A DNA stretch of 64,000 nucleotides. Source: CAVTRI01 sp963737075 (GTDB lineage Bacteria > Actinomycetota > Acidimicrobiia > Acidimicrobiales > Palsa-688). Every line of letters begins with the position of its first letter. Positions within the stretch are counted from its first letter, which is position 1. Both the position numbers and the translations under genes were made by a program. This document shows positions 22,768 to 30,968 of the stretch, piece after piece. The notes under the pieces were generated by a model that saw nothing but the letters and a program-made list of their open reading frames with translations, had not been told where the DNA came from and did no database searches. Location: the NCBI GenBank assembly GCA_963737075.1, contig CAVTRI010000001.1, forward strand, positions 1,922,001-1,986,000, read 5' to 3'.

Positions 22768-23937
22768 TTAGGCGAGCGCGGCGTAGGCGGCGGCCTGCAG
22801 GTCGCGGTGGACCTGGGGCGGCTGGGCATTCTCGAACATCCGCTGGGTGAGCACGATCACGACGAGGTCTCGTGGCGGATCCACCAGCCAGGACGTCCCC
22901 AGCCCGCCGTCCCAGCCGAAGGCGCCGGCGTGCGGCCCTTCGATGACAACGGAGACGGAGAAGCCCCAGCTGCGGCCGTCGAGGAACCCTTTGCCGTCAC
23001 GGGCCGCCTGACCGGGCGCCAGCTGATCGCGCGTCATCTCGTGGACCATCTCCCGAGAAATGATGGGTTCGCCCCCCCTGATCAGCATCCGGGCCATGGC
23101 GAGCAGATCATCGACGGTTGACACCAGCCCCGCTGCCCCGTCGCCGAACGCCGGCGGCGCGCTCCACTGCCCCGTGGGTGGATCCCATGCCTTGAGCCCG
23201 TCCGGTGTGGCCACGTACGCCGTGGCCAGACGCTGCGTGTCGGCCGCCCAGAAGGCAGTGTCGCGCATGCCGAGCGGCTCGAAGACACGGGTTTGGAGCA
23301 CGTCGGCCAGGGGCTCGCTCGCCGCCCGCGCCAGCAGCACGCCCAGTACGGACGCCCCGGTGTTGTATAGCCACCGTTCGCCGGGCTGCGCCAGCAGCGG
23401 AAGGGTTCCGAGCGCGGCGATCCAGGCGTCGGGGTCGGGTTGTTCGGCGGGGCTGGGCGGTCCCAGCGTGCCCAGGTGGAGGTCGTTGGCGGCGCCGACC
23501 ACCGGCCAGGGCTCGTCGGCGAGGAACATCTCCATGCACATGCCAAACCCGAACGTGAACGTGAGCAGGTCGCGGGCGGTGATCGGGCGCGAAGCGTCGA
23601 CCGTGTCGTCCAACGGGCCGTCCATGCGGCGGAGGACCCGGCGGTGGGCCAGTTCGGGGAGCAGCCGGTCGACAGGCTCATCGAGATCGATGAGGCCCTC
23701 GCGGACGAGGGCGAGCGTGGCCACACCGGTGACCGGCTTAGTGGTCGAAGCGATCCGCCACAGTGAGTCTCGGTGCACGGCCGGCCCGCCGATCGACAGC
23801 TCGCCCAGCGCCTCAACGTGCACCTGATCGCCGGCGGCGACCAAGGCGACGAGGCCCGGCACGGCGTTGCCACCGACGTGGGAGGCGGCGATCTCGCTGA
23901 ACCGTGTCAAACCAGTGGAGGTGAGGAGGTCAGCCAT
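22768..23937 (-). CDS. beta-lactamase-fold serine hydrolase (class C/EstB-like)
   Basis: A 389-residue serine hydrolase with the SxxK motif S64-T-T-K67 (RIASTTKPVTG) and the YxN-type motif LYNTG near residue 190. Members include esterases, lactone hydrolases and D-aminopeptidases. No signal peptide is seen, so it is probably cytoplasmic and more likely an esterase than a penicillin-binding enzyme. Its ATG lies 8 bases inside the upstream TIGR03086-type gene, so it is the last gene of the SDR operon. Such hydrolases are frequent in sterol clusters; the substrate is unknown. Confidence 0.8.
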   Translation of the reverse strand: MADLLTSTGLTRFSEIAASHVGGNAVPGLVALVAAGDQVHVEALGELSIGGPAVHRDSLWRIASTTKPVTGVATLALVREGLIDLDEPVDRLLPELAHRRVLRRMDGPLDDTVDASRPITARDLLTFTFGFGMCMEMFLADEPWPVVGAANDLHLGTLGPPSPAEQPDPDAWIAALGTLPLLAQPGERWLYNTGASVLGVLLARAASEPLADVLQTRVFEPLGMRDTAFWAADTQRLATAYVATPDGLKAWDPPTGQWSAPPAFGDGAAGLVSTVDDLLAMARMLIRGGEPIISREMVHEMTRDQLAPGQAARDGKGFLDGRSWGFSVSVVIEGPHAGAFGWDGGLGTSWLVDPPRDLVVIVLTQRMFENAQPPQVHRDLQAAAYAALA

Positions 23938-24523
23938 CGACGCCCTCCGGCTGCCAGGACGGGTTCCGGCCGGTCAGGCCCACGAGCCGCGAGAGGAGCG
24001 GCGCATCCTCCTCGACTGGCACGGGGGCCTCGAACAATCCCGGCGTGCCATTGGGGCTTTGGGAGACCGCGTTGCGCACCCACTCGTACACCGGTTCGAG
24101 GAGCTGCGGATCGCAGGTGTATGGCTGGCCGCTGGCGACGGCGATGTCCCAGCCGTGGACGACGACCTCGTCCAGGGCGATGAGGCCGGCGACCTCGCCG
24201 GGGAGGTCGATTCCGCCGGCCCGGGTCATCCCCTCCCATGCTGATGGGTCGCGCCAGGCCTCGGCCAGCCCGCGGAGGCGTCCCGGAAGGCGCGTTCGCC
24301 AGTCGTCGCCGAGACGGGCAGCGTCGGGGACAGGGCGTTGGTTTGCCGCGGGGAGGCTCGTTTTCGTTGCCGCCGCAGTGAATGCCAGCGAGAACCCGTC
24401 GACATGGTCGAGCAGGTCGCCGAGCGTGGTGTCGGTGCACGGCGTCAGGGCGCGCAGCTGGTCGTCGCGCACACCGGCGACGAGGCCGGCCAGCGTGGTG
24501 GTGGCAGGCGTGAGGTCGTGCAT
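23930..24523 (-). CDS. TIGR03086-type DinB-like metal-binding protein (mycothiol-associated)
   Basis: A 197-residue protein of the mycothiol-dependent maleylpyruvate isomerase/DinB superfamily. Seen are the N-terminal helix (TPATTTLAGLVAGVRDDQL), the metal-ligand segment LLDHVDGFSLAF and the second ligand helix DEVVVHGWDIAVASGQ, giving the three-histidine pattern. Start ATG 24523 follows GGGAGGAGCG closely. The family is nearly confined to actinobacteria, which supports the taxonomic call. The function is probably a thiol transfer or detoxification step. It lies between the SDR genes and a serine hydrolase in one minus-strand operon. Confidence 0.78.
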   Translation of the reverse strand: MHDLTPATTTLAGLVAGVRDDQLRALTPCTDTTLGDLLDHVDGFSLAFTAAATKTSLPAANQRPVPDAARLGDDWRTRLPGRLRGLAEAWRDPSAWEGMTRAGGIDLPGEVAGLIALDEVVVHGWDIAVASGQPYTCDPQLLEPVYEWVRNAVSQSPNGTPGLFEAPVPVEEDAPLLSRLVGLTGRNPSWQPEGVDG

Positions 24524-24606
24524 GGTTCGCTCCTCCCATATGGCTGAGGTCCGCCCGTAGGACGACGTGTCGGCCGCGAACTCATCGCGGGCGGGGCGGC
24601 GAACGC

Positions 24607-25365
24607 TCAGCTGTCTCCGGTGACGACGGCCCGCAGAAATGAAGGTTCTTCCCCCCCGCCGTCGACGATCAGGTTGGCGCCGGTCACGTAGGCCGCCAGC
24701 GGCGACACCATGAGCAGGCAGGCGTTGCCGACATCCGTGGGGTCCGCCATCCTTCCCATCGGCACGGTGGCTTCGACGCCCGGAATGTCGGAACCGTAGC
24801 TCTCGTGGACCGCTTCGGTGCGCACCAGGCCGGCGCTGACGCAGTTGACCCGGACCTTGGGTGCCCATTCGAGCGCCAGGCTACGGGTCAGCGTCACGAG
24901 GCCGGCCTTCGCCGAGTTGTAGGGGGCGGTGCCAGGAGCCGGCCGCACCGACACCACGGAACCGACGTTGATGATGACGCCGCCTTCGTCCTGGGTCTGC
25001 ATGATGGCGTTGGCTGCTTGCGCCACATAAAACGGGGCGAGCAGGTTGAGGGCGACCACTCGTTCGAACAGTCGAGGGCTCATGGTGGCCGCCGGGGCGT
25101 AAGGCCCCCCGCCGGCATTGTTGACCACGACGTCGAGCCGGCCGTGTTCTGCCATCACCTCTTCGACCATCGCGGCCGCGGCCACCGCGTCGCGGACGTC
25201 GCAGGCCACGAAGGGGTGTGCGAAGTTGTCGGGCTTGTTTCGCCCGCACGCCACCACCGTGGCGCCCGTCGCCGCGAACGCGTCCAGCACCCCCCGCCCC
25301 ACCCCTCGGGCCCCGCCGGTCACCAGCACGACCCGCCCCGCACCGTCAAACGGAGAGACCTTCAT
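24607..25365 (-). CDS. short-chain dehydrogenase/reductase (classical SDR)
   Basis: A 252-residue classical SDR. Cofactor motif TGGARGVGRG (residues 16-25), the NNAG motif (DVVVNNAGGGPY), and the catalytic S-Y-K set in NVGSVVSVRP plus APYNSAKAG. ATG 25365 overlaps the stop of the IpdF-like gene (ATGA). From memory it resembles mycobacterial Rv3549c, which lies beside the KstR2-regulated ipd genes. It is likely an alcohol/ketone oxidoreductase acting on a hydroxyacyl-CoA of ring degradation; the exact step is unknown. Confidence 0.83.
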   Translation of the reverse strand: MKVSPFDGAGRVVLVTGGARGVGRGVLDAFAATGATVVACGRNKPDNFAHPFVACDVRDAVAAAAMVEEVMAEHGRLDVVVNNAGGGPYAPAATMSPRLFERVVALNLLAPFYVAQAANAIMQTQDEGGVIINVGSVVSVRPAPGTAPYNSAKAGLVTLTRSLALEWAPKVRVNCVSAGLVRTEAVHESYGSDIPGVEATVPMGRMADPTDVGNACLLMVSPLAAYVTGANLIVDGGGEEPSFLRAVVTGDS

Positions 25366-26147
25366 GGGTGCTGGCTGCTCACGCTCACGACCTCCCCGGT
25401 CAGGTAGCTGGCGTAGTCACTCGCCAGGAACACGATCACGTTCGCCACCTCCCATGGCTCCGCGGAGCGCCCGAACGCCTCTTGCGCCGACAACTCGGCG
25501 AGCAGCTCCTCACTGGTGACCTTCGACAGAAAGGGATGCACCGCCAGGCTGGGCGCCACGGCGTTGACACGCACCCCGGCGCTGGCCGCCTCCATCGCTG
25601 CGCAGCGGGTGAGCGCCATGACACCCGCCTTGGCCGCCGCGTAGTGGGCTTGACCGGCCTGGGCCCGCCAGCCGAGCACCGACGCGTTGTTGACAATCAC
25701 GCCCTGCCGGCGGGCGAGCATGTGGCGCAGCGCGGCCCGGATGCAGCGGAACGTGCCCGTGAGGGTGACGTCCAGCACGCGCGACCACTGCTCGTCGGTC
25801 ATGTCCATCAGGGCGGCCGTCCCACCAAGCCCGGCGTTGTTGATCACGACGTCGATCGGCCCGGACTGCAGCGCTCGCTGGAAGAGAGCCTGCACGTCGT
25901 CTTCGACGGTGACGTCGCAGCGGACGGCGGTCACGGGATGGACGGACGCGGCGGCCAGTTTCTCGCCGGTTTCGCCGAGACGGCGCTCGTGGGCGTCGCT
26001 GAGGATCAGTTCTGCTCCTTCCTCGGCACAGCGGCGCGCGGTCGCGTACCCGATGCCCGTGCCGGCGGCGGCGGTCACCAGCACCCGGCGGCCCTCCAGG
26101 AGCCCGTGAGCGACTGGGTACGCCGGCGGGGCTCCCGATTCGCTCAC
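25362..26147 (-). CDS. ipdF: short-chain dehydrogenase, IpdF-like
   Basis: A 261-residue SDR starting at GTG 26147 (VSESGAPPAYPVAHGLLEGR), which overlaps the upstream SDR stop by 4 bases. A much longer open frame upstream is only antisense/shift coding. Motifs: TAAAGTGIGYATARR for cofactor binding, DVVINNAGLGG, and HYAAAKAGVMALTRCAAMEA with the YxxxK pair. Length and context agree with IpdF, which acts on the 5-hydroxyl/oxo position of HIP-CoA intermediates in mycobacteria. The assignment is inferred; the SDR family is certain. Confidence 0.78.
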   Translation of the reverse strand: MSESGAPPAYPVAHGLLEGRRVLVTAAAGTGIGYATARRCAEEGAELILSDAHERRLGETGEKLAAASVHPVTAVRCDVTVEDDVQALFQRALQSGPIDVVINNAGLGGTAALMDMTDEQWSRVLDVTLTGTFRCIRAALRHMLARRQGVIVNNASVLGWRAQAGQAHYAAAKAGVMALTRCAAMEAASAGVRVNAVAPSLAVHPFLSKVTSEELLAELSAQEAFGRSAEPWEVANVIVFLASDYASYLTGEVVSVSSQHP

Positions 26148-27079
26148 CGTCTCGCGCCGGGGTCGGCGGCGGCCGGCTGGGCCCCGTAGACAGCGACCTG
26201 CGTAGGCGCCTTCGCCAGCAGCTCTTCGATGACCGGCCCCAGCTCTTCGGGCTCCCACCGGGCGCCCTTGTCGACGACCCGACCGTGCTGCCACCCTTCG
26301 GCCACGCTCAGCCGACCACCTTCCACTTCGAACACCCTCCCCGTCACCCTCGCCGAAGCTGAGGAAACCAGCCAGGCCACCAGCGGCGCCACGTTGCCGG
26401 GGTTCATGGCGTCGAACGTCCCATCGGCCGGCGGCCGCATCATGTCGGCGAATACGTCTTCGGTCATGCGCGTCCGGGCCGACGGGGCGATGGCGTTGGC
26501 GGTCACGCCGTAGCGCCGAAGCTCCTCGGCTTGGACCAGCGTGAGCGCGAGGATCGCCCCTTTGGCCGCCGAGTACGCGGCCTGCCCGACGCTTCCGAAC
26601 AGACCGGCTCCAGACGATGTGTTGACGATCCGGGCGTCGACCGGCCGGCCCGCCTTGCCTTCCGCTCGCCAATGGCCCGTCGCGGCCCGCGCGACGCAAA
26701 AGTGGCCCCGCATATGGACCCGCACGACGGCGTCCCATTCCTCCTCGCCGGTACTCACGAACATCCGGTCCCGCACGAACCCGGCATTGTTGACCACGGC
26801 ATCGAGTCGACCGAACGCCTGTACCGCCCGGTCGACCAGCCCGTGGGCAGCCTCCCAATCGGCCACGTCGGCGTCGTCGGCCACCGCCTCCCCGCCGGCA
26901 GCACGAATCTCGGCGACGACCGCCTCTGCCGGGGTCTCACCTTGAGGCTCACCCGTGAGCGAGACGCCCAGATCGTTGACCACGACCCGGGCTCCCTGCC
27001 GCGCCAACTCGAGGGCGTGAGCCCGACCGAGCCCCCGCCCTGCTCCGGTGACGATCACGACCCGCCCGTCGCAGATCAC
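26144..27079 (-). CDS. short-chain dehydrogenase of 17beta-HSD4 type
   Basis: A 311-residue SDR, the first gene of the operon. TGAGRGLGRAHALELARQGA is the cofactor motif, followed by VVNDLGVSLTG with the aspartate that favours NAD, DAVVNNAGFVRDRM, and AAYSAAKGAILALTLV with YxxxK. The length (over 300) and the NDLG signature are those of the dehydrogenase domain of peroxisomal multifunctional enzyme 2 relatives, as in Hsd4A or Rv3548c. It probably oxidises a 3-hydroxyacyl-CoA in side-chain or ring beta-oxidation. Start GTG 27079; the stop overlaps the IpdF-like start (GTGA). Confidence 0.83.
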   Translation of the reverse strand: MICDGRVVIVTGAGRGLGRAHALELARQGARVVVNDLGVSLTGEPQGETPAEAVVAEIRAAGGEAVADDADVADWEAAHGLVDRAVQAFGRLDAVVNNAGFVRDRMFVSTGEEEWDAVVRVHMRGHFCVARAATGHWRAEGKAGRPVDARIVNTSSGAGLFGSVGQAAYSAAKGAILALTLVQAEELRRYGVTANAIAPSARTRMTEDVFADMMRPPADGTFDAMNPGNVAPLVAWLVSSASARVTGRVFEVEGGRLSVAEGWQHGRVVDKGARWEPEELGPVIEELLAKAPTQVAVYGAQPAAADPGARR

Positions 27080-27220
27080 GCGTCCACCTCGGGTGCTCCC
27101 CCTGGCAACGCAATCCAGAACCGACCCGTGTTGGAGGCGACAGGAATGAGCTTCTACCCTAGCGGTACGTCATTGGACTCGCCGCCCCGAGCCGCTGCGG
27201 TCACGCTCGCCCGGAGACCG

Positions 27221-27231
27221 GAACACGGTTC
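27221..27231. promoter_or_regulatory. possible variant KstR-like site GAAC-ACG-GTTC
   Basis: A dyad with KstR-like half-sites but a 3-base rather than 2-base spacer lies between the SDR operon (starts 27079, minus) and the 27298 gene. It is directly followed by CTATAG, which could serve as a -10 element for the plus-strand gene. The spacing difference makes KstR binding doubtful. Confidence 0.3.
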
Positions 27232-27297
27232 TATAGAAGCGGGAAGACGGTCCAGGGCGTGTAGCCTCGGCGGAAGAGCCAGGTCGCGGAGGTGGCC

Positions 27298-27783
27298 ATG
27301 TCGATCTTCGTTCCAGGGGTGGGCGAGGTGCAGACCCTCGACCGCGACGACATCCGCGCGCTGCTCGAGATGCCCAAGACCATCGCTCGCTTCACGAACG
27401 CCCTGGCAACGTTTTCCGAGAGCGTGGAACGCTTCGACCGCATGGTCAAGCGGGTCGACCGGATGACCAGGCCGATGGAAGCCCCGCTCGACATCATGGC
27501 CGACCGGCTCGAGAAGCTCGGCACCCTGCTCAACCCGCAGCAATACGAAGGCCTCCCCGAACTGCTGGAGACCCTGCAACGCAACGGCCCGTCGGCTTTG
27601 GAGCTTTTTAGCCAGAGCCAGGCTCAGCTGGCCGCGTTCGCGGCGTCACTAGAACGCATGAGGAGCGCGTTCGAGCAGTTCACGCCCCGTCTGCCCGATC
27701 TGCCCGGGTTGGCAGCCTGGCGCCGTCCCCAATCGGGTGAGCCGGGGAGCGGCGAGCAGGCTCGCCCGGACGACACCCCGTAG
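27298..27783 (+). CDS. hypothetical amphipathic-helix protein (possible phasin-like)
   Basis: A 161-residue protein without recognised family. It is mostly predicted helix: MPKTIARFTNALATFSESVE, RFDRMVKRVDRMTRPMEAPL and SQAQLAAFAASLERMRSAF show heptad-like spacing. A proline- and charge-rich tail of about 30 residues follows. There is no signal peptide or membrane segment. Start ATG 27298; GTG 27292 is an alternative. Actinobacterial phasin-like, granule-associated proteins look similar in composition, and class III PHA synthase genes lie at 44-46 kb, but a link is speculation. Confidence 0.55.
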   Translation: MSIFVPGVGEVQTLDRDDIRALLEMPKTIARFTNALATFSESVERFDRMVKRVDRMTRPMEAPLDIMADRLEKLGTLLNPQQYEGLPELLETLQRNGPSALELFSQSQAQLAAFAASLERMRSAFEQFTPRLPDLPGLAAWRRPQSGEPGSGEQARPDDTP

Positions 27784-27830
27784 ACCAGACGCGGTCGCTG
27801 GTCCGCGCCCCAATCGCTACCGTACGGACG

Positions 27831-28481
27831 ATGGGTCCCCACCCGTTCCCCCGGCTGGTCGACCCGCTGGCGGCGGCGGTCATGCGCTGGGCGCAGGTAG
27901 CACGCTGTTGCGCTGCTGGCCCGCTCTGCTGGGCGTACCGGGCCAGCGACCAGCAGGCTGTCATCGACGCCGACGTTCGCCGCTGGATCGACGTGCTGCA
28001 GGTCCCCGACGACCCTCGGTCGCTGGTCCGGCTCCTGTATGCGTTCCCGGAGTTCCGGTCGATCTTCTACCACCGGCTGGCCCAGGGGAACCCCACCGGA
28101 GCGCTCATGGGCACGCTGGCCCGCCACGTGTGGAAGGCCGTGCCCGGGCTCGACCTGCACGACGCCCGCATCGGCCCCGGCCTCTTCGTCTCTCACGGGC
28201 AGGGCACCGTGCTGGCGGCGGAGTGGATCGGGGCCAACGCCTACGTCCAGCAGGGGGTCACCGTGGGCTGGGACTACCGGGGCGACCGGCTGCCACGCAT
28301 CGGCGACGACGTGTTCATCGGTGCCGGGGCAAAAGTCCTGGGCGCGGTGACTGTCGGCGACGGCGCCCGGATCGGGGCCAACGCGGTGGTGCTCAGCGAC
28401 GTGCCGGCGGGGGCGACAGCGGTCGGCGCCCCGGCGCGCGTGCTTGCACCGAACCTCGCGAACGTCGTGCGCCAGAGCTGA
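27831..28481 (+). CDS. left-handed beta-helix (hexapeptide) acyltransferase, serine acetyltransferase-like
   Basis: A 216-residue protein with an all-helical N-terminus and a C-terminal hexapeptide-repeat domain (about residues 105-200). Repeats include ARIGPGLFVSHGQGTVLAAE, WIGANAYVQQGVTVG and IGDDVFIGAGAKVLGAVTVG, ending GAPARVLA. The histidine in SHGQG matches the catalytic position of serine O-acetyltransferases, but the N-terminal domain is shorter than CysE. It could acetylate serine or another small hydroxyl substrate. It stands alone, convergent with the flavin reductase gene 7 bases away. Confidence 0.72.
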   Translation: MGPHPFPRLVDPLAAAVMRWAQVARCCAAGPLCWAYRASDQQAVIDADVRRWIDVLQVPDDPRSLVRLLYAFPEFRSIFYHRLAQGNPTGALMGTLARHVWKAVPGLDLHDARIGPGLFVSHGQGTVLAAEWIGANAYVQQGVTVGWDYRGDRLPRIGDDVFIGAGAKVLGAVTVGDGARIGANAVVLSDVPAGATAVGAPARVLAPNLANVVRQS

Positions 28482-28488
28482 ACGTGGC

Positions 28489-28986
28489 CTAGGGCTGGAA
28501 GGTGCCGAAGCCGGCCCGGTAAAAGAGCAGCGGCTCCCCCGAACCGGCTTCCAGGTCGATGACGCGCCCCACTGCGAGGAAGTGGTCGCCCGCCTCGTGG
28601 ACGTCCTCGATGGTGCAGTCGATCCACGCCAACACCCCGTCGAGCCGCGGCGAACCTGTTTGCGCCGGCGACCAGCCGACCCCTTCGAACTTGTCGCCGC
28701 CGGTAACGGCGAAGTTCCGGCACAGGGCCTCCTGATCGGCCTGCAGGATGTTGACACAAAACGATCCGGAGCGAGCCACCCGTGGCCAGCTGGTCGACGT
28801 CATGGCGGGCGCGATCGCCACCAACGGCGGATCGAGTGACAACGAGAAGAACGACTGGCAGGTCAAGCCGACCGGCTCGCGGCCGTCCCGACCGGTGACG
28901 ATCACCACGCCGCTCGCGAAGTGGCCGAGCACGGCCCGGTAGGTCGCCGCCTCAATGGGAGCCAACTGCTCGGCGGATTCGGTCAC
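28489..28986 (-). CDS. flavin reductase of two-component monooxygenase, HsaB-like
   Basis: A 165-residue FMN-binding split-barrel protein. Shared with HsaB of mycobacteria (from memory) are ATYRAVLGHFASGVVIVT, CQSFFSLSLDPPLVAI, SGSFCVNIL, and WIDCTIEDVHEAGDHFLAVG. HsaB supplies reduced flavin to the HsaA hydroxylase of steroid ring A; no hsaA is in this window. Start GTG 28986 is set by the relay: the stop of a truncated mini-ORF overlaps it as GTGA. It is co-transcribed with the D-aminoacylase gene. A general flavin reductase for another monooxygenase is the alternative. Confidence 0.8.
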   Translation of the reverse strand: MTESAEQLAPIEAATYRAVLGHFASGVVIVTGRDGREPVGLTCQSFFSLSLDPPLVAIAPAMTSTSWPRVARSGSFCVNILQADQEALCRNFAVTGGDKFEGVGWSPAQTGSPRLDGVLAWIDCTIEDVHEAGDHFLAVGRVIDLEAGSGEPLLFYRAGFGTFQP

Positions 28987-29201
28987 CGAGAGCCCAGGTC
29001 GCTCACCGGAGCACCGTCCGAGGAACGGTCCCCCGCCCTGTACTCGATGGTTCGCTCCCAAGGTCGCTCACCGGGGGACCGTCCGAGGGACGGTCCCCCG
29101 CCCTGTACTCGATGGTTCGCTCCCAAGGTCGCTCACCGGGGGACCGTCCGAGGGACGGTCCCCCGCCCTGTACTCGATGGTTCGCTCCCAAGGTCGCTCA
29201 C
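28983..29201 (-). repeat. RTGA relay module B: three 65-base units plus a truncated unit
   Basis: Minus-strand array from the D-aminoacylase stop (29200-29198) to the flavin reductase GTG (28986). Mini-ORFs lie at 29133-29201, 29068-29136 and 29003-29071 (22 codons each, starting SDLGSEPSSTG after the first codon). A 7-codon remnant lies at 28983-29006. Every stop overlaps the next start as GTGA. In the first two units GGGGGACCGTCC pairs perfectly with GGACGGTCCCCC around a CTC loop; the third unit has a few changes. The truncated unit is 20 bases, which keeps the same frame rule (length = 2 modulo 3) as 65. Confidence 0.85.
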
Positions 29202-30907
29202 GGGCCGGCGACCGTGACCGTGTCGGAGTCCCGCCCCGAGCGCAGTACCCGCCCCGGTCGGGCGCTGGTGAACTCCCCACCGGCGACCACTTCGGCCCCG
29301 GCCACGAACACGTGCGCAACGCCCTCGGCCGCGCCGTAGATGCGGCCGGCGCCGCCAGGCAGGTCATACCGGGTGGAGATCGGTGCCGGCCCGATGGTGG
29401 CGGGGTCGAAGACGACGAGGTCGGCCCAGACGCCAGGCGCGACCCGGCCGCGATCGCGGAGCCCGTACAGACGGGCCGGGGCGTCGGTCAGCAGGGACAC
29501 GGCTTCTTCGAGCGGCAGCAGCCCCCGCTCCCGCACGGCACGGGCCAGCATCGTCGTGGCATACGAAAACGAGTCGATCATGTCGAGATGGGCGCCGGCG
29601 TCGGAAGCCCCGACGATGGCTCGGTGATCGCGCCACACCTCGACGCGCTTCGCCCACGACGCGTCGTCCTGGCCCGGATCCGGGCGTGAGATGACGGTGC
29701 GCAGCTCGTCGGCCACGACCAGATCGGCCAGTACATCCCACGCCGCCCGGCCCTGCTCGGTCGCGAGCTCGCCGACCATGCGCCCCTTGGCGCCCGGCAC
29801 CCCGCTCTCCTCGATCCGGTAGCCCGTCCAGTAGGCGACCGAACGGGTCGGCCCCTCGGTCAGCTGCGCCAGGCGGTCCATCTCGGCGCGGCCCGCCGGG
29901 TCGCGGAGCATGGCCAACTTCTCCTTGTCCGGCAACGCCATGAGGCGCTCCCACCCGTGGAGGATGTCGAGGACGAAGCCGCTGCGGAAGTTGAGCCACA
30001 AGCGCAGGCTGTCGGGCAGCGTCAGGGCGACGACCCGCCCACCCCGATCGGCGGCGAAGTCGGACCCGGCGAGCTGGCGGTCGACGAGCTCGGCATTGCC
30101 GCCGTAGACGGCGAGCACATTCCAGTTGATCGGTCTGTCGGCGGTGCGGCTCATGGCGGCCATGAGGTCGAACAGGTCCTCGCCGAAAGGCGCGACGCCC
30201 GGGATGAACTCCAGCGTGGTTCCCGGATGCTCGCCGACCACTGAGCACAGTGACAGGATCTCCTCGCGGGTGGCATGGCGCGACGGCACCGGGTTGCCCT
30301 GGTGGTCGTTGTGGGTGCGCGACCACGTGGACGAAAAGCCCATCCCGCCCGCCGCCAGCCCGTCGTGCAGCAACTGCTGCATCGCCGCCACCTGGGCCGG
30401 GGTCGCCTCGTGGCCGACGGCGTCGTCGTGCATGACGGCGCGGCGGAGGGCGGAGTGGCCGACCATGAACCCCGCGTTCGGGGTGAGGGTACGGTCGAGT
30501 CGGTCGAGATAGTCCCCGGTGCCCGACCAGTCCCAGGGCACGCCCTCCTGGAGGGCTTCGAGCGGCATGCCCTCCACCCGGGCGAGCATGCGCATCAGGT
30601 AGTCGCCGTCTTCCGGCGATAGCGGGGCGATCGTGAAACCGCAGTTGCCGGCCATCACCGTGGTCACGCCGTGCAGGGGCGAGGGGCTCAGGGTCGGGTC
30701 CCAGAACGCCTGCGCGTCGTAGTGCGTGTGGATGTCGATGAAGCCGGGCGCCACCACCTGGTCGGTGGCGTCCACCGTGCGCCGGGCGGCGTCGGCGACG
30801 TCACCGACCTCGACCACCCGCCCGTCGACGACACCGACATCGGCTCGTCGCAAGGGACGCCCCGTGCCGTCTGCGAGCATTCCTCCGGCCAGCTTCAAGT
30901 CCAGCAT
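29198..30907 (-). CDS. amidohydrolase, N-acyl-D-amino-acid deacylase family
   Basis: A 569-residue metal-dependent hydrolase. Metal site HxH is in VVAPGFIDIHTHYDAQAFWD (about residues 52-71). MAGNCGFTIAP is typical of D-aminoacylases, VGASDAGAHLDMID holds the catalytic aspartate region, and the C-terminal strand domain has GVWADLVVFDP. These enzymes hydrolyse N-acyl-D-amino acids, but many actinobacterial relatives have unknown amide substrates. It is divergent from the ALDH-like gene and linked through a multi-unit relay to the flavin reductase. Confidence 0.85.
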   Translation of the reverse strand: MLDLKLAGGMLADGTGRPLRRADVGVVDGRVVEVGDVADAARRTVDATDQVVAPGFIDIHTHYDAQAFWDPTLSPSPLHGVTTVMAGNCGFTIAPLSPEDGDYLMRMLARVEGMPLEALQEGVPWDWSGTGDYLDRLDRTLTPNAGFMVGHSALRRAVMHDDAVGHEATPAQVAAMQQLLHDGLAAGGMGFSSTWSRTHNDHQGNPVPSRHATREEILSLCSVVGEHPGTTLEFIPGVAPFGEDLFDLMAAMSRTADRPINWNVLAVYGGNAELVDRQLAGSDFAADRGGRVVALTLPDSLRLWLNFRSGFVLDILHGWERLMALPDKEKLAMLRDPAGRAEMDRLAQLTEGPTRSVAYWTGYRIEESGVPGAKGRMVGELATEQGRAAWDVLADLVVADELRTVISRPDPGQDDASWAKRVEVWRDHRAIVGASDAGAHLDMIDSFSYATTMLARAVRERGLLPLEEAVSLLTDAPARLYGLRDRGRVAPGVWADLVVFDPATIGPAPISTRYDLPGGAGRIYGAAEGVAHVFVAGAEVVAGGEFTSARPGRVLRSGRDSDTVTVAGP

Positions 30908-30968
30908 CGACGTACCCTCCCGGTCGGGTCCGGGACGAGCCTACCTGGGCACCACCTAACATCACCCG

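Noticed and set aside
28444..28839. Plus-strand open frame opposite the flavin reductase
   Set aside because: No motif, and the minus-strand protein has an unambiguous flavin reductase pattern.
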